64,000 bases of DNA from Salticus scenicus (GCA_963930645.1 OZ005651.1:333530705-333594704); one strand, 5' to 3'. Counted from the first letter of the stretch, positions 1 to 12,214 are shown. A program made the numbers and translations. The notes: generated from the letters alone by a model not told the origin.

Positions 1-537
1 TCCATTTAATGGAATAATTTAGAAATTATAATTGAATTGACCTGTAATTCAATTTCAGATTAATTTAATTATATTCTCGAAAAATGTAATTTGATTAACT
101 TGTATTCAAATACAAATTAATTGAATTACATTTTATAAGATATAATGGGAATTAATTTGTAATTTCATTACAGGTTAATTTAATTATTTTCGAAAACTTA
201 ATTGAAATTAACCTGTAATTGTTTGCGAACACGTGAAATTACAATTTGAAAAATGTAATGGAATTAACTATCAATTGCATTACAAGTTAATTGAATTAAA
301 CTGTAAAGAAACGTAATGACATTAATTTGTAATCCATTACAAGTATTTTCAAATACTTTTGTCAATTGTAATTGAGAATGATTTTATTTTCATTACAAAA
401 TAATTGAATTACAAGCTGTGCAAAAGTAATTCAATTTATTTGTAATCAATTACTCGTTAATCGATTGAGAGTAAAATAATTATAATTGTAATTTAATTGT
501 AATTCCATTACTTTTTAATCAATTATGCCCAACACTG
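1..537. mobile_element. hAT-like transposon end with subterminal repeats (partial)
   Basis: The block is a dense array of degenerate TAATTGAATTACA / TGTAATTCCATTAC words on both strands. It stops abruptly at TGCCCAACACTG (526-537). Read inward on the minus strand this gives the terminus CAGTGTTGGGCA, of the kind seen at hAT ends, and arrays of short subterminal repeats are typical of hAT elements. The other end lies left of the window, so the 8 bp target duplication cannot be tested; 538-545 would be its right copy. No transposase is visible. It could also be a simple AT-rich satellite, but the sharp edge at a hAT-type terminus argues against that. Confidence 0.55.
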
Positions 538-540
538 CAG

Positions 541-812
541 GGTGCCTGTCACTTTTCCTGAGCTAGTCAACTATATCATTCGAAAGAACATCTAATAGAG
601 TGTTTATATAGTAAATTTGAAAAAAAAAATAGTTAGAGCCGTTTTTGAGAGATGGACTTACGGTACCACTTCCGGATTCGATGCACCACTTCTAGTTTTC
701 CAATTTTCACCAAAATTTGAAAAATCCATCTGTACTCCTGTCCTGTTTTAATTCTGAAGATTCGTAGTTCTATCTTTATTAGTTTCGAAGATATGATAGT
801 CAGAAGATTCCG
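541..812. other. Unclassified AT-rich stretch
   Basis: I see no gene. A 70-codon minus-strand open frame (633-845) runs into the repeat that follows; its sequence matches no family I recognise and it has no flanking gene structure. Confidence 0.4.
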
Positions 813-1729
813 CACATAGGGGAGATCCGTGTAATATTGACCCATTAAACAAGAATGCTCATAAAACTAAAGTTATTAAAATAAAAAGATTTAATTTGTT
901 GACTGCTCATTACAATTTTATAGTTGCATGGTTCAAGCTTGGTAAAGCACTCTGGGAACTATTAATAATTGCAGGAAATAATTATTTTATTTATGTATCG
1001 GAGGTCCATATTACGCATACGTTCGTGTAATATGGACCAAGTGGTCCATAGTGGTCTTTCCCGAACAGTTGACACACTTGGAATTGTGAAACGAGCTGTC
1101 AAGCATGTACCCATCTATTGGGATTAGTAGAAATAGAAGAAAAAAGTAATAGTTAATAGACGGAAAAAAGTAAGTTTAAAGACTATATCCAATGGGTAGT
1201 ATGCAAAGGAAGTGATAGCTTGATCACCCCTGCTTCTCTGGCCTATTCTATAGCCTCAATATTTTGAGTGGGCGACATATGTACGCCGAGCATCAACAAA
1301 ACCTCTCTGTTTTTATCATGGACCACTGGTCCATATTACATAACAGAGCATGGTTCATATTACACGCATAAACAGAGCAACGTTGTTTCCAATCACATAT
1401 CGCTATGCAAATTGGCACCCATGTAACACATGTCTAAATTGTTCAGAAAATAAGTACATTTGTTACTATTAACGCTAAAATTATATTACAATTACCTAAC
1501 AGCAGAAAGTAATACTATCATTTTAACATACTTGTTACATCAATGATCATATAAACCGAAAACTCAATTTCATAATCGTCCAAATACAAGTACGCATGTA
1601 CAAGTCGCTTCCTGCTTTGTATAACAATACTATTCACTAAAGGCAATGAGATGGTTTCGCCATCTAGTGTTGAACATAACAGATTTCCTCATGGTCCGTA
1701 TTACACGATTACACGGTTCTCCCCTACAT
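813..1729. repeat. Inverted-repeat element with GGTCCATATTAC motifs
   Basis: TAGGGGAGATCCGTGTAAT (from about 818, pointing right) and TAGGGGAGAACCGTGTAAT (from about 1726, pointing left) form terminal inverted repeats about 0.9 kb apart. The motif GGTCCATATTAC or its complement recurs near 831, 1003, 1034, 1330, 1351 and 1692, and the pair at 1003-1045 makes a local hairpin. Termini plus subterminal motif copies suggest a non-autonomous DNA transposon of unassigned superfamily. No transposase frame is present. Confidence 0.45.
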
Positions 1730-1755
1730 ACATATATACACACAGTCATACATAC

Positions 1756-2351
1756 TGTTGCGTATTCGGGGTTCGTGAGTTGTCTCTGAATGAAAGGCGA
1801 AACTTGCAGAAGCTCAGAAGTTTATTTACAGAAAATTCTACAAGAATACAGGTATATAAACAAAGTATCAACTTCACTTTCACCAGTAAACACAGATTAG
1901 ATAGCAGCTGTCAACAGCAAATTTACAGTACAAACTGTATCAGAGCATTAACATACAGCAAGGCTGTAATGAAAGAGGCTAGTCAGGAAAGCACTTTATC
2001 GTGAGGTGGTTGGTGAGAGACTTACGACTTGGTCGCATTGGGCCTCGTTTTATACTCCTCTATAAAATCTTGTATGTTCTAGTAACTCATAGAATATTCA
2101 AGTTAGAGCTTCCATATTTGGTGTATCTATAAAAAGAAATTTCTCGCCAAGGAGCTAAAAAGTCGCCAAATTTGGCGCCAAATCCATTACTTGCCTTATC
2201 GAAGTTTTATAATGCGTTTTTAAAGGAAAATTAGCTATTTTAACGCGAAAAAGAGCTGGAAATGCAGAAAATTGATATTTTATCACCTGACTAAGCCTCT
2301 TTTAATGAATTTACATAAAAATGACTCCGAATTATTCGCAAATATGTAACG
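1756..2351 (-). mobile_element. Long terminal repeat of a decayed LTR retrotransposon (3' LTR)
   Basis: Read on the minus strand the segment ends in ...ACGCAACA and starts at CGTTACAT, which fits a TGTT...AACA LTR whose first T has become C. It has a TATA box (GTATAAAAC at 2047-2055) and, about 230 bp downstream, an AATAAA signal (1821-1826) followed by a GC-balanced stretch, the usual U3-R-U5 order. A purine-rich tract (GAGAGGGGGG) lies just outside the 5' edge, as expected upstream of a 3' LTR. A Ty3/gypsy-type element is likely but the superfamily is not proven. No 5' LTR or gag-pol frame is seen in the window. Confidence 0.6.
2047..2055 (-). promoter_or_regulatory. TATA box of the LTR
   Basis: GTATAAAAC on the minus strand, followed by a GC-balanced stretch toward lower coordinates and by AATAAA at 1821-1826. 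The position is right for the U3 promoter of the LTR. Confidence 0.5.
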
Positions 2352-2515
2352 CTGCCCCCCTCTCAATCACTGCACGTCCCGAGCAGTACAACCCATGGTC
2401 AGGAGGCGAAATTAAACAAACTATACAATCTGAAAGAGAAAAACTAAGTTGCATATAACAATAAAATAACAATACAGAAAAATCATGATGAAAATTTAAT
2501 GAAACTGGTGGAATA
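2352..2515 (-). mobile_element. Polypurine tract and remnant of retrotransposon internal region
   Basis: Minus-strand GAGAGGGGGGCAG directly abuts the LTR and looks like the plus-strand primer (polypurine tract). Upstream an open frame of about 64 codons reaches to 2526, possibly the tail of the element's last ORF, but I recognise no domain in it. The remnant merges into the foldback element near 2480-2515. Confidence 0.4.
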
Positions 2516-3577
2516 CATGACAACATATGCCAAAATGGTTATACTATAATTTAAAACGAATATATTAAATATTCAAAGAGATATGGACAGTTGTAGTAAA
2601 TAATTTATTACTGTGCATGCACAGAATGTAGGAAAAAAGCTTTAACATAGTTTAATACTCAAGTGTATAGAGCACCTTATAAAAAAATCCAGATGAATAT
2701 CACTCAAATTCGTAGAGATATCGGTAATTAAATGAGCTGTTCTTTAGGTGTTTTCTAAAAAGGTCTATTCACAAATAAAAAATTGTATTAGAAAACACTA
2801 TGTTACAAAATGAAACTTAATAGAATATTTGTGATTCGTTTTCCTTTTTTCTTATATATATATACTACATACCTATAAAAAAAAAAAAAAAAAAAAAAAC
2901 ACAGAAAAATGAATTGTTTGAAAAGAAAGATTAAATTTTTTTGTGATACAAATTTTTATTTGTGAATGACCCGTTATCGTAAAGAGCTTTGCAGAAAACA
3001 GCTGAAAAATAGCTCATTTAATCACCGATATCTCTATGAAGTTTGTGATATTCAACTGTATTTTTTTTTTAAAGGTGCTCTATATAGCTGTGTATTAAAC
3101 TGTGTCAAAGTTTTTTTCTTTGCTACAAACCGCGCATGTGCAGTAGTAAATTGTCAACTACAACTGTCCATATCTCTGCCATCCATGTCAACTACAACTG
3201 TCCATAATATTAAATATATTTGGTTTTAAACTATAGTATAATGATTTAGGCATATGTTGTCATGCTTTCAGAAAGTTTCATGAAATTTGAAGAAACACTT
3301 TTGGAGTTATAAAGTAAATACTTTCGAAAAATTTATGCATTTTTTGACAAAATAATAATAAATCCTTAAATATTCGAGATATCTTCACAAAAATTATTTT
3401 ATTGGATTTGTTGTTCGTCCCCTAAGAGCCTTCGGACAAAATCTTTACTGACAAACATGAGGAAAGACATGATTTCCTTGTTCCCGAAATTTAAGAACAT
3501 CTCTTTAATATTTTTCAAGATATTCCACAAAACGTAAAAAGGCGAAAGTGTTTCCATTGTTTTGTCCAACACCTGTA
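2510..3577. mobile_element. Large foldback element, family P (copy 1)
   Basis: The left arm (about 2510-2800) and right arm (about 2935-3265) are imperfect inverted copies; CATGACAACATATGCC at 2516 reappears inverted at 3250-3265. The right side continues to a Tc1/mariner-like terminus, TACAGGTGTTGGACAAAAC read leftward from 3577. The matching left terminus is missing, cut near the LTR remnant. Each arm carries a GCATGCACAG/GCATGTGCAG-type motif. The right arm has a short tandem duplication of TCAACTACAACTGTCCATA (about 3151-3205). A poly(A) run of about 23 lies near the centre. No transposase. It shares sequence with the element at 31261-32658. Confidence 0.6.
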
Positions 3578-4528
3578 CAAGAATTATTTTAAATATAAAT
3601 ATAAAATAAAAATTTAAAATATGTTTTCATGAGATAGAGTTATAGAGAAAATGGCTTAAAATATTATGCAATGTTTCCAATAAATGATTTTTTATTGATC
3701 TAATTATTAAAGAATCTATCTTAATTTTCTTCTTAGTATAATACGTAAATTGATCACCTTTTCATTAATCAGCTAATTAGTAAAATATAGTTTTGTCCCA
3801 AAAGCTCCCATTTACAATTTTTTTAATACAGATAATTTTCAATGATAAGCACTGAGTATGTGTTACTTCATAGTCATCACTTTCAAATGATTTATATAAA
3901 TTTTAAATTGTTCCATCAATAATCTTTTTTTTACTAGTTCCTAATTCTAAAATTATTTTCAATTCGTATTTCAGAATTATATATATATATATATATATGT
4001 GTGTATGCAATCCCTTACAGTTGTCTTTACTGGCTTTCATTGTTAAACAAGAGTGTTGTTTAAGTTCGTTTCTACTAGCATTTGATTTAGTAAATCTTTA
4101 ATTCTGCTATAACTGATGAAAATAAATACCCGTTTAAAACTAATAAAATGTGATTATTTAATTTATCTTCTGTCCATTAAACATTATATTTAATATGAAA
4201 TGGCTATTTTAATTTTTTTTATTCTAATTTCAAAAGAAAATTTAAATAACATTACAATAGATATAATTTTTTAATTCTTAAACAAATCTGAAAAATATTT
4301 AGAAATTATTTTTTTTACTACATAATATAAAAACATCTTAATTTTTTTAAATACAAAATATTGTGCAAATTTCTAGAATTTCCTTTACTAGTTTAATCTA
4401 TTTATGAAAGTAAAAATAATTTATATTTTGATCGTGGATTAATCAATATTATCTGTTCTTTTACATAAAGTTTATGGTAAATAAATGACCTACGACTATG
4501 AAATATTTAGACTGTGTTATAATATGAC

Positions 4529-4567
<39 letters not shown>

Positions 4568-6245
4568 TGAAAGTAAAGTCAATACACATATTTAAAACAT
4601 ATGTATGAAATATGTAAGAATTTTAATAATTAATTCAAAAATTTTTTCCATATTGTTTTTGTTTTAGAAATGTACTAGAATATAATTTTTTAAACTTTCA
4701 TATGCATAAAATATTATAGCTACATTATTACGTTTCAGAATTGTTCCTGAATAAAATATACATATATTTTTGTAAATAAATGTTAAAAATATACGCGATA
4801 AAATGAGCAGAAAATTATGATAAGCACTTTTTTTGAGTAACCTGTTCCGGTGAACTGTGGAAAGGATAAATTTTAAAAGAAAGAAGAAATTCAAGGAGCT
4901 CCGTGATGAAGAGTCCCTCTCTTCATTTTTAACTCCTGTGCTTAAAAGAGAAAAATCTGCATGTTACGCTCAACAGAAGATAAGAGGAGAGATTTAATAG
5001 GTACACCTTCAAGTACAAATTTTCTGACTTGTTAAACTTAGATTTTAGATTCATTATAGAAATTCTTTTCAAATTCGCTTGCAGGCTAAAAAATACACTC
5101 GGTTATTTATTTATTTATTTATTTAAGGTAGAATCACGCTTTATTTTTTTTTTTTTAAACATTAGCTGCGATTCTTTTTAAAGTAATTTTTTTTTAAATA
5201 ATTATAAACATGTACACACAAATGAAAAAAAAAAATGTATTTTTTGAAAATTAGAGTAATTAAAAATTGTTATAATTGTGTTTGTGAATGTATTTTAAGA
5301 TAGAATGTTCCCTTCTTATTTTTGATTCTAATTTTGTATTTTAGTGTTTAATAGTAAATTTAAATTGTAAAATATTTTATTTACCAAAAATAATAGTAAT
5401 TTTACAGTTTTCGAATCTAACAGTCAGAGAAGAAGTATTTGGATTAAGCATTTTATCTGAAAAATTAGTTTTCATCATAGATTACTTTGCACAAATTATT
5501 GTAAGTGAATTATAATACTTACTAATCAAATAACATATATTCTGATAAATATTTATAACTATTCTGCTATTGTCTCGTAAATTAATCAATAGGAAAAGAA
5601 ATTACTTTACTACATTAATTTTTTTTCTTTAAAATGTTTTAGAGTTAAATGTTAATACAATTTAATTAACGACAATGCATCATAAAACGCTTCTTTACTA
5701 GATGGATTTATGATACCATCTGCATGACCTATTTTTCTCTTAATAGGTGATATTTAATTACAAATATATAAAGTGCAACTTATCATAATATTTATTTTAC
5801 CAAAAATTAGCGATCTAGAACTGGCCGTACGAAAACCAATGGGTCACATATATCAATAAATTAAAAATTTAACCATAAAGAACTTAAATGAAAATTACAC
5901 CAGAAACTCATAGGTGACGAATTTGAATTCCTGTTCGGTCATGAAATTTGGTAGATGTTTGAAACCCATTTCAACCCGTAGGTTGCATCTAATGAACCTT
6001 AATGACAGCAGAATTGTATATCAAACTCAAATCTATTAAAAGCTCATTTCCACCACGAGTTTTCGTTAAGCAAAAAATGATTTAAATTCAGGTTATTACT
6101 CGCTTCGCATTTAGTGGGTAATAACCTGGATTTAAATTTGAATTTTTATATCGTTTAGAGGAGTATAGTCATATGATTTATAAAAAATTGAAACGGAAAG
6201 AAAATATTTTCTGCGCGTTCAAGCGGACAATATTTTCAAGAGATG
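3578..6245. other. Unclassified AT-rich DNA
   Basis: No gene or classifiable element. It holds a (TA)n run near 3980-3998, a T tract of about 34 at 4530-4563, and a short hairpin at 6089-6128 (CAGGTTATTAC with its exact complement, loop 18). The 5.8-6.1 kb part is less repetitive than its surroundings but matches nothing I know. Confidence 0.5.
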
Positions 6246-6453
6246 TACAGGCGTTAACAAAATTATTGAATCACTAGCAATAATTCCTACTTAAAAGGTG
6301 GACATCTAATACTGTTTTGTTAAGTAAATATTTGTCGAGTCATGATCTTAGCCTTATACTGTTTATAAAAAAGTAAGTTGATGACAAAAATTAACGATCA
6401 AGCTTAAAAAAAAAGTGTGGATGTGTGCTTGAATAATTTTGCTGCCGACTGTA
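6246..6453. mobile_element. TACAGTCGG-family MITE (copy A)
   Basis: About 208 bp. The left end TACAGGCGTTAACAAAATT and the right end (inverted TACAGTCGGCAGCAAAATT, ending 6453) are terminal inverted repeats that start with TA, as in Tc1/mariner elements. The core GTTTTGTTAAGTAAATATTT is shared with the copies at 14101, 37688 and, more distantly, 21541 and 45687. Non-coding. Confidence 0.65.
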
Positions 6454-8506
6454 ACATAGATGTAAGAAAAATGTCTGAGCGACAAGTCACATAAGTCACA
6501 CGTCTCAGACATAACGTTGCTTCTACCAAAATATGCAGAATTTTTAAAGGAAAACAAAGCAGACACCCACAAAGAACAACAACTTTCTTTAATAATTCAT
6601 TTCATTAATTCTAATTTATATAGAAACATTTAATCACAAAATAGTTCTATAATATACCAAAGAAAAACAATTTCATTCAAGAATATTTATCGATCATTGA
6701 AGGAAATGAGATGACACACAAGAACCTCAATACAACGTAGAAGACTATATTTTGTTTATTTTGAAGACAAACATAGGATTTTTTTTATGCAATTCGTTTT
6801 GACTAATAAAACAATTAAGCTTAAAAAAAAAAAAAAAAAAAAAAACTTTTTGGGACATTGTATTATATATGTTAATAATCGAAAATTTTATCAAATGCTA
6901 ATTTAAAATGTTTAATGTAAAAATTTTACATCAATTTAAGATTTCCACACAAAATAAATAAATAAATAAATAAGTAAAAATAAATAAATAAAATAAAATA
7001 AAATAAAATAAAATAAATAAAAACTTTCGTGTATCTCAGTAAGATAAGATTAGAAAATAATGGCCTACAATATAAAGAACTCACGATAAATGTAAAGAAT
7101 TGCAAACAAGCTATTCCCTGTTTTATTTTTGAAATTGAAATGGAAATCTACAAATATTTCTGTGTAATAATTAATGTATAAATACATTCTTTATCTATAT
7201 AATTTAAATATCTATATTACTAGCAAAGTTTCGAAAATAATTAACTCAAATATTTATAATCTATCTATTTTTCATATTAAAATACTTTATTTTTTTATTC
7301 TGTTATATCAGATGCTTTTTTTTTCCAAAATTGCTTTTTTATCTTAGGGAAATAAAAAATTTTAATATCGTCATATCGTCAAACGATAATTTGAGACTAC
7401 TTTCATCGTCGTAGCGTTTAATGTGTTAATATTGAAGTCACAGAAATAGCTCATTTATTTTTTCTCCGTTATGAAAAAAGAAGAGGATTTGTTTATCTTC
7501 TGTTCTTATCTGCATATTGTAAGTAGATTACACTATCTTTCTTTTACAAACACATTTTCATTTTTTTTTTTTTTTTTTTTTTTTGAAGCATTGGAAGTAA
7601 TTACATTTTAAATGAAAAGAAATTGGAGCAATAGTTCGAATAAATAGACTAGATCTGTATTTCTGTATCATTTTCTGTGAAAGCATTTTCATTCTTCGTT
7701 AGTTCAATTCTCAATGCTTAGTTTTAAAGTAACTGTTTTCTCTAATAGAGATAAACGGATTACGATTTAATTTAAAATATTTTCTAATTTCATTACGAAT
7801 TTAATTGAAACTTCGTACTATTTTTATACATTTTCTTTCTATCTTTCTTTTTTTTTGTCAGTAATTTAGCATTGGGTACATTTAATCAAGTTTCTTAGGG
7901 TACATTAATTAATAAAAAGTCACATATCTGTTCTTTATTTTGAAAAGCATTGCCATTAAAGCAAATTTCGTTTTATGAGAGACTCATTTTTTTTTTTTAA
8001 ATAATAAAACAAGCCCCTTTATTCCCTTTGATAAAAAACTAAAATTTACTTAATGTATTTTAGGAAGAAAAAAGTATCAATTTTGCTTAAATTAATGTAA
8101 TTTATATAAACCTGTTTTTATGTATCTAAATATTTTTATTATGCCTAAAAATTGAATAAATTATAAAATCGAAAAAAAAGATGTATATAATTATAGTTTC
8201 GGATTAACATGTAGATTATAAATTTATTTTATTAATTGTCTTTTCCAGATGAAGAAAAAAAAAAAAAAAAAAAAAAAAAACCTTACTTCACATTCCCACT
8301 CTAAATATATTATAATTATTTCCCAATCCTAATATTTTTTCAAAAACAGTAGGGGAAAAACCTAAAAGAAATTTATCGAATATATATATATATATATCAT
8401 GTACACATTGAATCGTGAATGAAAAAGAAAGTTGAATGGTTACCATACATATGTTTTAGACGGATAAATAGAATAAAACGAGAGAAAAAAAAAGCATTAA
8501 TAGCTA
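6454..8506. other. Unclassified AT-rich DNA
   Basis: No gene recognised. Contains poly(A) at about 6823-6844, an (AAATA)n/(AAAT)n microsatellite at about 6955-7020, poly(T) at 7561-7583, poly(A) near 8256-8280 and (TA)n near 8382. Confidence 0.5.
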
Positions 8507-9015
8507 TATAGGGTGATTATAATTAAAGTTACGATTTCAAAACGCTATAATTTTAAAACTACCCATCAGAGCGATTTGATATTTTACCAGAGCAATCGTG
8601 AGGCAATGAAATTTTGTTTGGCAAAAAAAAAAGTTTCAAAATGTGCCGTTAATTATCCGTAAAGTATTTGTTTCATGAAGCTCCTCTTTTTCTCTATTCA
8701 CTATAACTGTTTCCGCTGTAAACACGTACTATTGTCTTTTGCTAAAAAAATTGTAGTAAACCCTTGAAGTTGTTTCCTGCTATTCCAGTGTGTTGCCAAC
8801 AACATTCCTGTGTTTAAAGAGTCCATTTAGGCGTTTCTCCAGACATTACCCTGACAGCAACATCAATAGGAACATGTTGGAATTACTTTTTTCCTCCCGC
8901 AAACAAAATTTCATTGCCTCACGATTGCTCTGGTAAAATATCAAATCGCTCCGATGGGTAGTTTTAGAATTATAGCGTTTTGAAACCGTAACTTGAATTA
9001 TAATCACCCTGTATA
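8507..9015. mobile_element. Non-autonomous mariner-like element with ~120 bp TIRs
   Basis: About 120 bp at the left (from TAGGGTGATTATAATTAAAG) returns inverted at the right (to CTTGAATTATAATCACCCTG then TATA). The ends start with AGGGTG next to TA, a Tc1/mariner-type arrangement. The interior of about 260 bp has no intact frame; a short minus-strand reading (about 8830-8880) could be a transposase tail but I cannot assign it. The long, well-conserved TIRs suggest a fairly recent insertion compared with neighbouring repeats. Confidence 0.65.
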
Positions 9016-9047
9016 TTTAGTTGTGTTCACGTGCATGCGTAGACATA

Positions 9048-9775
9048 TACTGTAAAAACAAAACAAAATCCTGCTGTATCACAGAGAATTTCTGGCAGCG
9101 AAAATTGTCAAAAAATATCAGTATGCTACGGGGAAAAAAATGTAGACAGAAATTTTAATAACCGAAGAATACAGAAAATATCCATACATATTTTTTTTTG
9201 TAGTGCACATTGCTAAATATAACTCACATTAAATACAATTTTCCTCATTAACCAGACAGGATCGTGCCCACCACACAGTAGACAAAAACCTTACCTGAAA
9301 GCCACGCAATCACGATTCACAGTGTTACTTAGCAATTCCCAATCCTGCTTCGGTACCAAGTTTTCCGTTTACAAAACAGAAAAAATTACTCCCCACCAGA
9401 TAAAATCGGTAACAATGGTTACCGATTTTATCTAGTAAACGTTGTTACCGATTGGTGAGGTTATCTGTAACAATGGTTACAGATACCAAATTTTCTATAT
9501 ACAAAGTTATTTTTATACCAAGTTTTTCGTATACAAAACAGAAAAAATATTTCCCATCAGATAAATTCTATAACAATAGTTACAGATTTTATCTGGTGTG
9601 GTTATCGATCTGTCTGTAACAACGGTTACAGATTTTATCCGGCAACAGAAAAATTATGTCTTTTGACAGACTGAGATGTAATTTTGTAGTAAATTTTTGT
9701 AAATATAGAAAACAGAAACTTTCAAGAAGAAAGCTTTCGAAGGTTTCTGTCTTTTGACAGAATGCTTTTACAGTG
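9048..9775 (+). repeat. CACTGTAAAA-ended repeat R1, copy a
   Basis: Starts ACTGTAAAAAC and ends with the inverted terminus TTTTACAGTG. The interior has several nested copies of a word around TCTGTAACAATGGTTACAGA with its palindromic relatives (near 9410-9480 and 9570-9640). The same segment lies inverted at 12215-12972, and part again at 13150-13345. It is a non-autonomous DNA transposon of unknown superfamily by its ends; no coding capacity. Confidence 0.55.
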
Positions 9776-10168
9776 TCGACCCTAGAGAATGTATTTAATT
9801 GGAGAGAACATCCTTCATCGAAGAATGTAACGAGCTTAAAAAATCACATGATGAGGGCTTTTCAAATTTTCACCTATGAAGGTCACTTGCACGGACTTAG
9901 TGTACGTCCAGGGTCACTTGTCACGCCCCTCAACCAACTTTCGGAGTTCTAGTTCGGAGTTCTTCAGGGGTGTCAAAAATTTTTCCCGGAATTATCCAAT
10001 TACTGACGAACCTGGTCGTTTCACTCGTCACGTGACCAATGGAAATCACGAAAACCCTTTGTATAGAGCTTGCGACAGTAACTTCATGGCCCGCCCATTT
10101 AAGCACTGGTTGGCAAAACAAGGTTGTTTTCTATGTTTCGAATATTAATGTCTTGAGGGTTTTTATTT
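9776..10168. other. GC-richer unclassified segment
   Basis: Noticeably less AT-rich than its surroundings. It contains ACCAATGG and a TATAGAGCTTGCG word near 10060-10075. A related run (TATAGAGCTTGCGGC, then CTGGCAAAACAA) occurs inverted at about 11935-12020, so this is part of a dispersed repeat. Open frames of 90 and 63 codons overlap on opposite strands here; neither resembles a known protein. Confidence 0.4.
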
Positions 10169-10172
10169 ACAT

Positions 10173-10805
10173 TGTGACGACCTTGACGCCATGATCTTAA
10201 TTTTAAGTTGACTTAAGGTTGAATGCTGCAAACTGAAATACTTAATTTATGAAGAAATGACAGAGTCCAGATATATAAAATTAATGAGCTGTAATTGATC
10301 TTAAATAAGAAGGGGGGCGCTGGACTTTGATTGGATTTAATATCTTTATACGTTTAAATGGGCAGCCCTCTTAAATACTTTGACATCAATAAATAACCAC
10401 CGTTACTTTACTTTACTTAATTACTCGCAAATGATCTCAACTACTTTTAATTAACTTCACTAACCCCTAAGGCCAAGAAATCTTTCGATAACGGGAGGAT
10501 TCCCTGACGCCGCTATCTACTTGAATTACACTTTCCGGCTATAGTCGCTAACAACTAACTCCTTCACCCCTCATTCCAACTAACTCTCTAGCTCACTCCA
10601 ACTAACACTCTTACCTCCTCTCAACTAACACCCAAAAGCAATCTTCCTTCTCCTTTTATACAGCTTCTTTCCAAAATATTTGCATATTACAATTTAGTTT
10701 GACATAAGAACTAACTCTACTAAACAACTGAATCCTAAAACTTTCGTATTCATGTGTTACGCATAAAGTGCGAATTTTAACCGTAGCACTTTGCTATACC
10801 TGACA
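10173..10805 (-). mobile_element. Solo LTR with 4 bp target duplication
   Basis: On the minus strand the 633 bp segment starts TGTCAGGTATAGC and ends GGTCGTCACA, a TG...CA pair with short inverted ends. It is flanked by ACAT on both sides (10169-10172 and 10806-10809), consistent with integrase-made duplication. A TATA box lies at 10653-10660. The interior has several GTTAGTTG words. No internal region or partner LTR is present, so recombination between two LTRs probably left this solo copy. No clear AATAAA was found in the expected place. Confidence 0.55.
10653..10660 (-). promoter_or_regulatory. TATA box of solo LTR
   Basis: TATAAAAG on the minus strand about 145 bp from the LTR 5' edge, followed by a purine-rich GAGAAGG stretch. 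Confidence 0.4.
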
Positions 10806-10809
10806 ACAT

Positions 10810-12214
10810 TTGGATAGAAATTTAGAAATGTTTTATGGTTGTGTGGCATATTAGTGTATTTATCGCTACAAAAAGAACAGTAATATTGGTTTTCCGATTT
10901 CCGAAAGTAGAAAATCACCGGAAATTATGGATTAGCATTAGAGAAATAAAAAGAGAAAATTGTAGATCTATTATTTATTCTGTAATTTTTGAACACATTT
11001 TCAGATTAGTAAAAATTTTATTTTTTTATATTGTTGATTCACACAGTACAATAATTAAAAAATTAATTCTCCGTAAAAATATTTTTAGGATTATTTTCCT
11101 CAAATTAATAATAATAATAATAATAAATTACTATGTGTAATATATATACATAAACGAAGCTTTATATTATATTACAATAGAATTCTGTATATTTTAAGAA
11201 TGATAAAAATTAATAAAATCATCTATATTTAATTATATATTAATAATAATAATAATAAAGGTAAGTATCAGTTATGTAAATAATTAATTATACATTTAAG
11301 TTAACAGTTTGCTCTCTTAATGGATGTATAACTATTTTTGCTGACATTATATAAGAGTAGTAATTTCTTAATAAATAAATAACAATTATTATTACTTATA
11401 CAAACATATTCTTTTCTATAAAAAGAAAATATTAAAAAATGAGAAAGAAAAGGTAAAAATAAATAAATAAATAATAATAACATGTAAGACTGTTAGATAA
11501 GGATAAAAACAAAACCACTTTAACACACGTAAAATAAATAAATAATAAAAAAAAAAATTCTTTACACAAAAGTTAAATTTAAAATATTACATTTTAAGAT
11601 TTTTTTTTTTTTTTTTTTGTAACATACAATAACACTAAGCTTTTCACAATCACAGACTAGCATCATCAGGTAAAATTAAACTTTACGTGTGTTAAAGTTC
11701 TTTTTATTTATTTATTTTATTCAACTTTGAAGCATAAATTATATTTCCATTTTATAAAACAAATCTTTCCGATCTTCTTCTTTAAATTACATGGATCCGG
11801 CAGGTAAAAATTTGATCCATAAGAAAATACAACTTTAAATTTTTCTTTATAAAGCTTTTTTAATGTTGAATGCAAGTCTTTAACATATTTTGAAAACCAG
11901 AATTTTTTCTTGCATACGCACCATCGCAGACCGCCATGCTAGAAAGCGAGTTGTTTTGCCAGCCAGCAAAGCAAGTTGTAGTGTTTGTTTGTAAACAGCC
12001 GCAAGCTCTATAAGAATTTTAGTATTGATTGCGTTCTCTAGATATATATGTGCTCTAGGGTGTATACAGTTTTTTGAACTGAAAATTTATCTTTTAATTC
12101 ATTGAGAGTACCCCAGGAGTCGTCCGTGTATCAATTTTGTGGACGATCTGTACACCTTTATTTATTGTAGGATATAGCCGCATTTTAATTACAACCACTC
12201 GGTATATAAATGAA
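10810..12214. other. Unclassified AT-rich DNA with an inverted repeat
   Basis: No gene recognised. ACTTTAACACACGTAAA near 11518-11534 returns inverted near 11682-11698, with AATAAATAAATAA tracts outside or inside each arm and a poly(T) run between. The loop contains TCATCAGG (about 11662). AAT trinucleotide runs lie at 11107-11126 and 11243-11258. Confidence 0.45.

Noticed and set aside
1651..2004. 117-codon plus-strand open frame
   Set aside because: It lies antisense across the LTR (R-U5 and part of U3) and has no recognisable domain.
7208..7230. CTAGTAAT on the minus strand as a Helitron end
   Set aside because: No hairpin upstream and no 5' partner.
9970..9985. CAGGGGTGTCAAA as a hAT terminus
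   Set aside because: No matching inverted end or 8 bp duplication nearby.
9876..10148. Overlapping frames of 90 and 63 codons
   Set aside because: They occupy a dispersed GC-richer repeat on opposite strands; no family match or splice structure.
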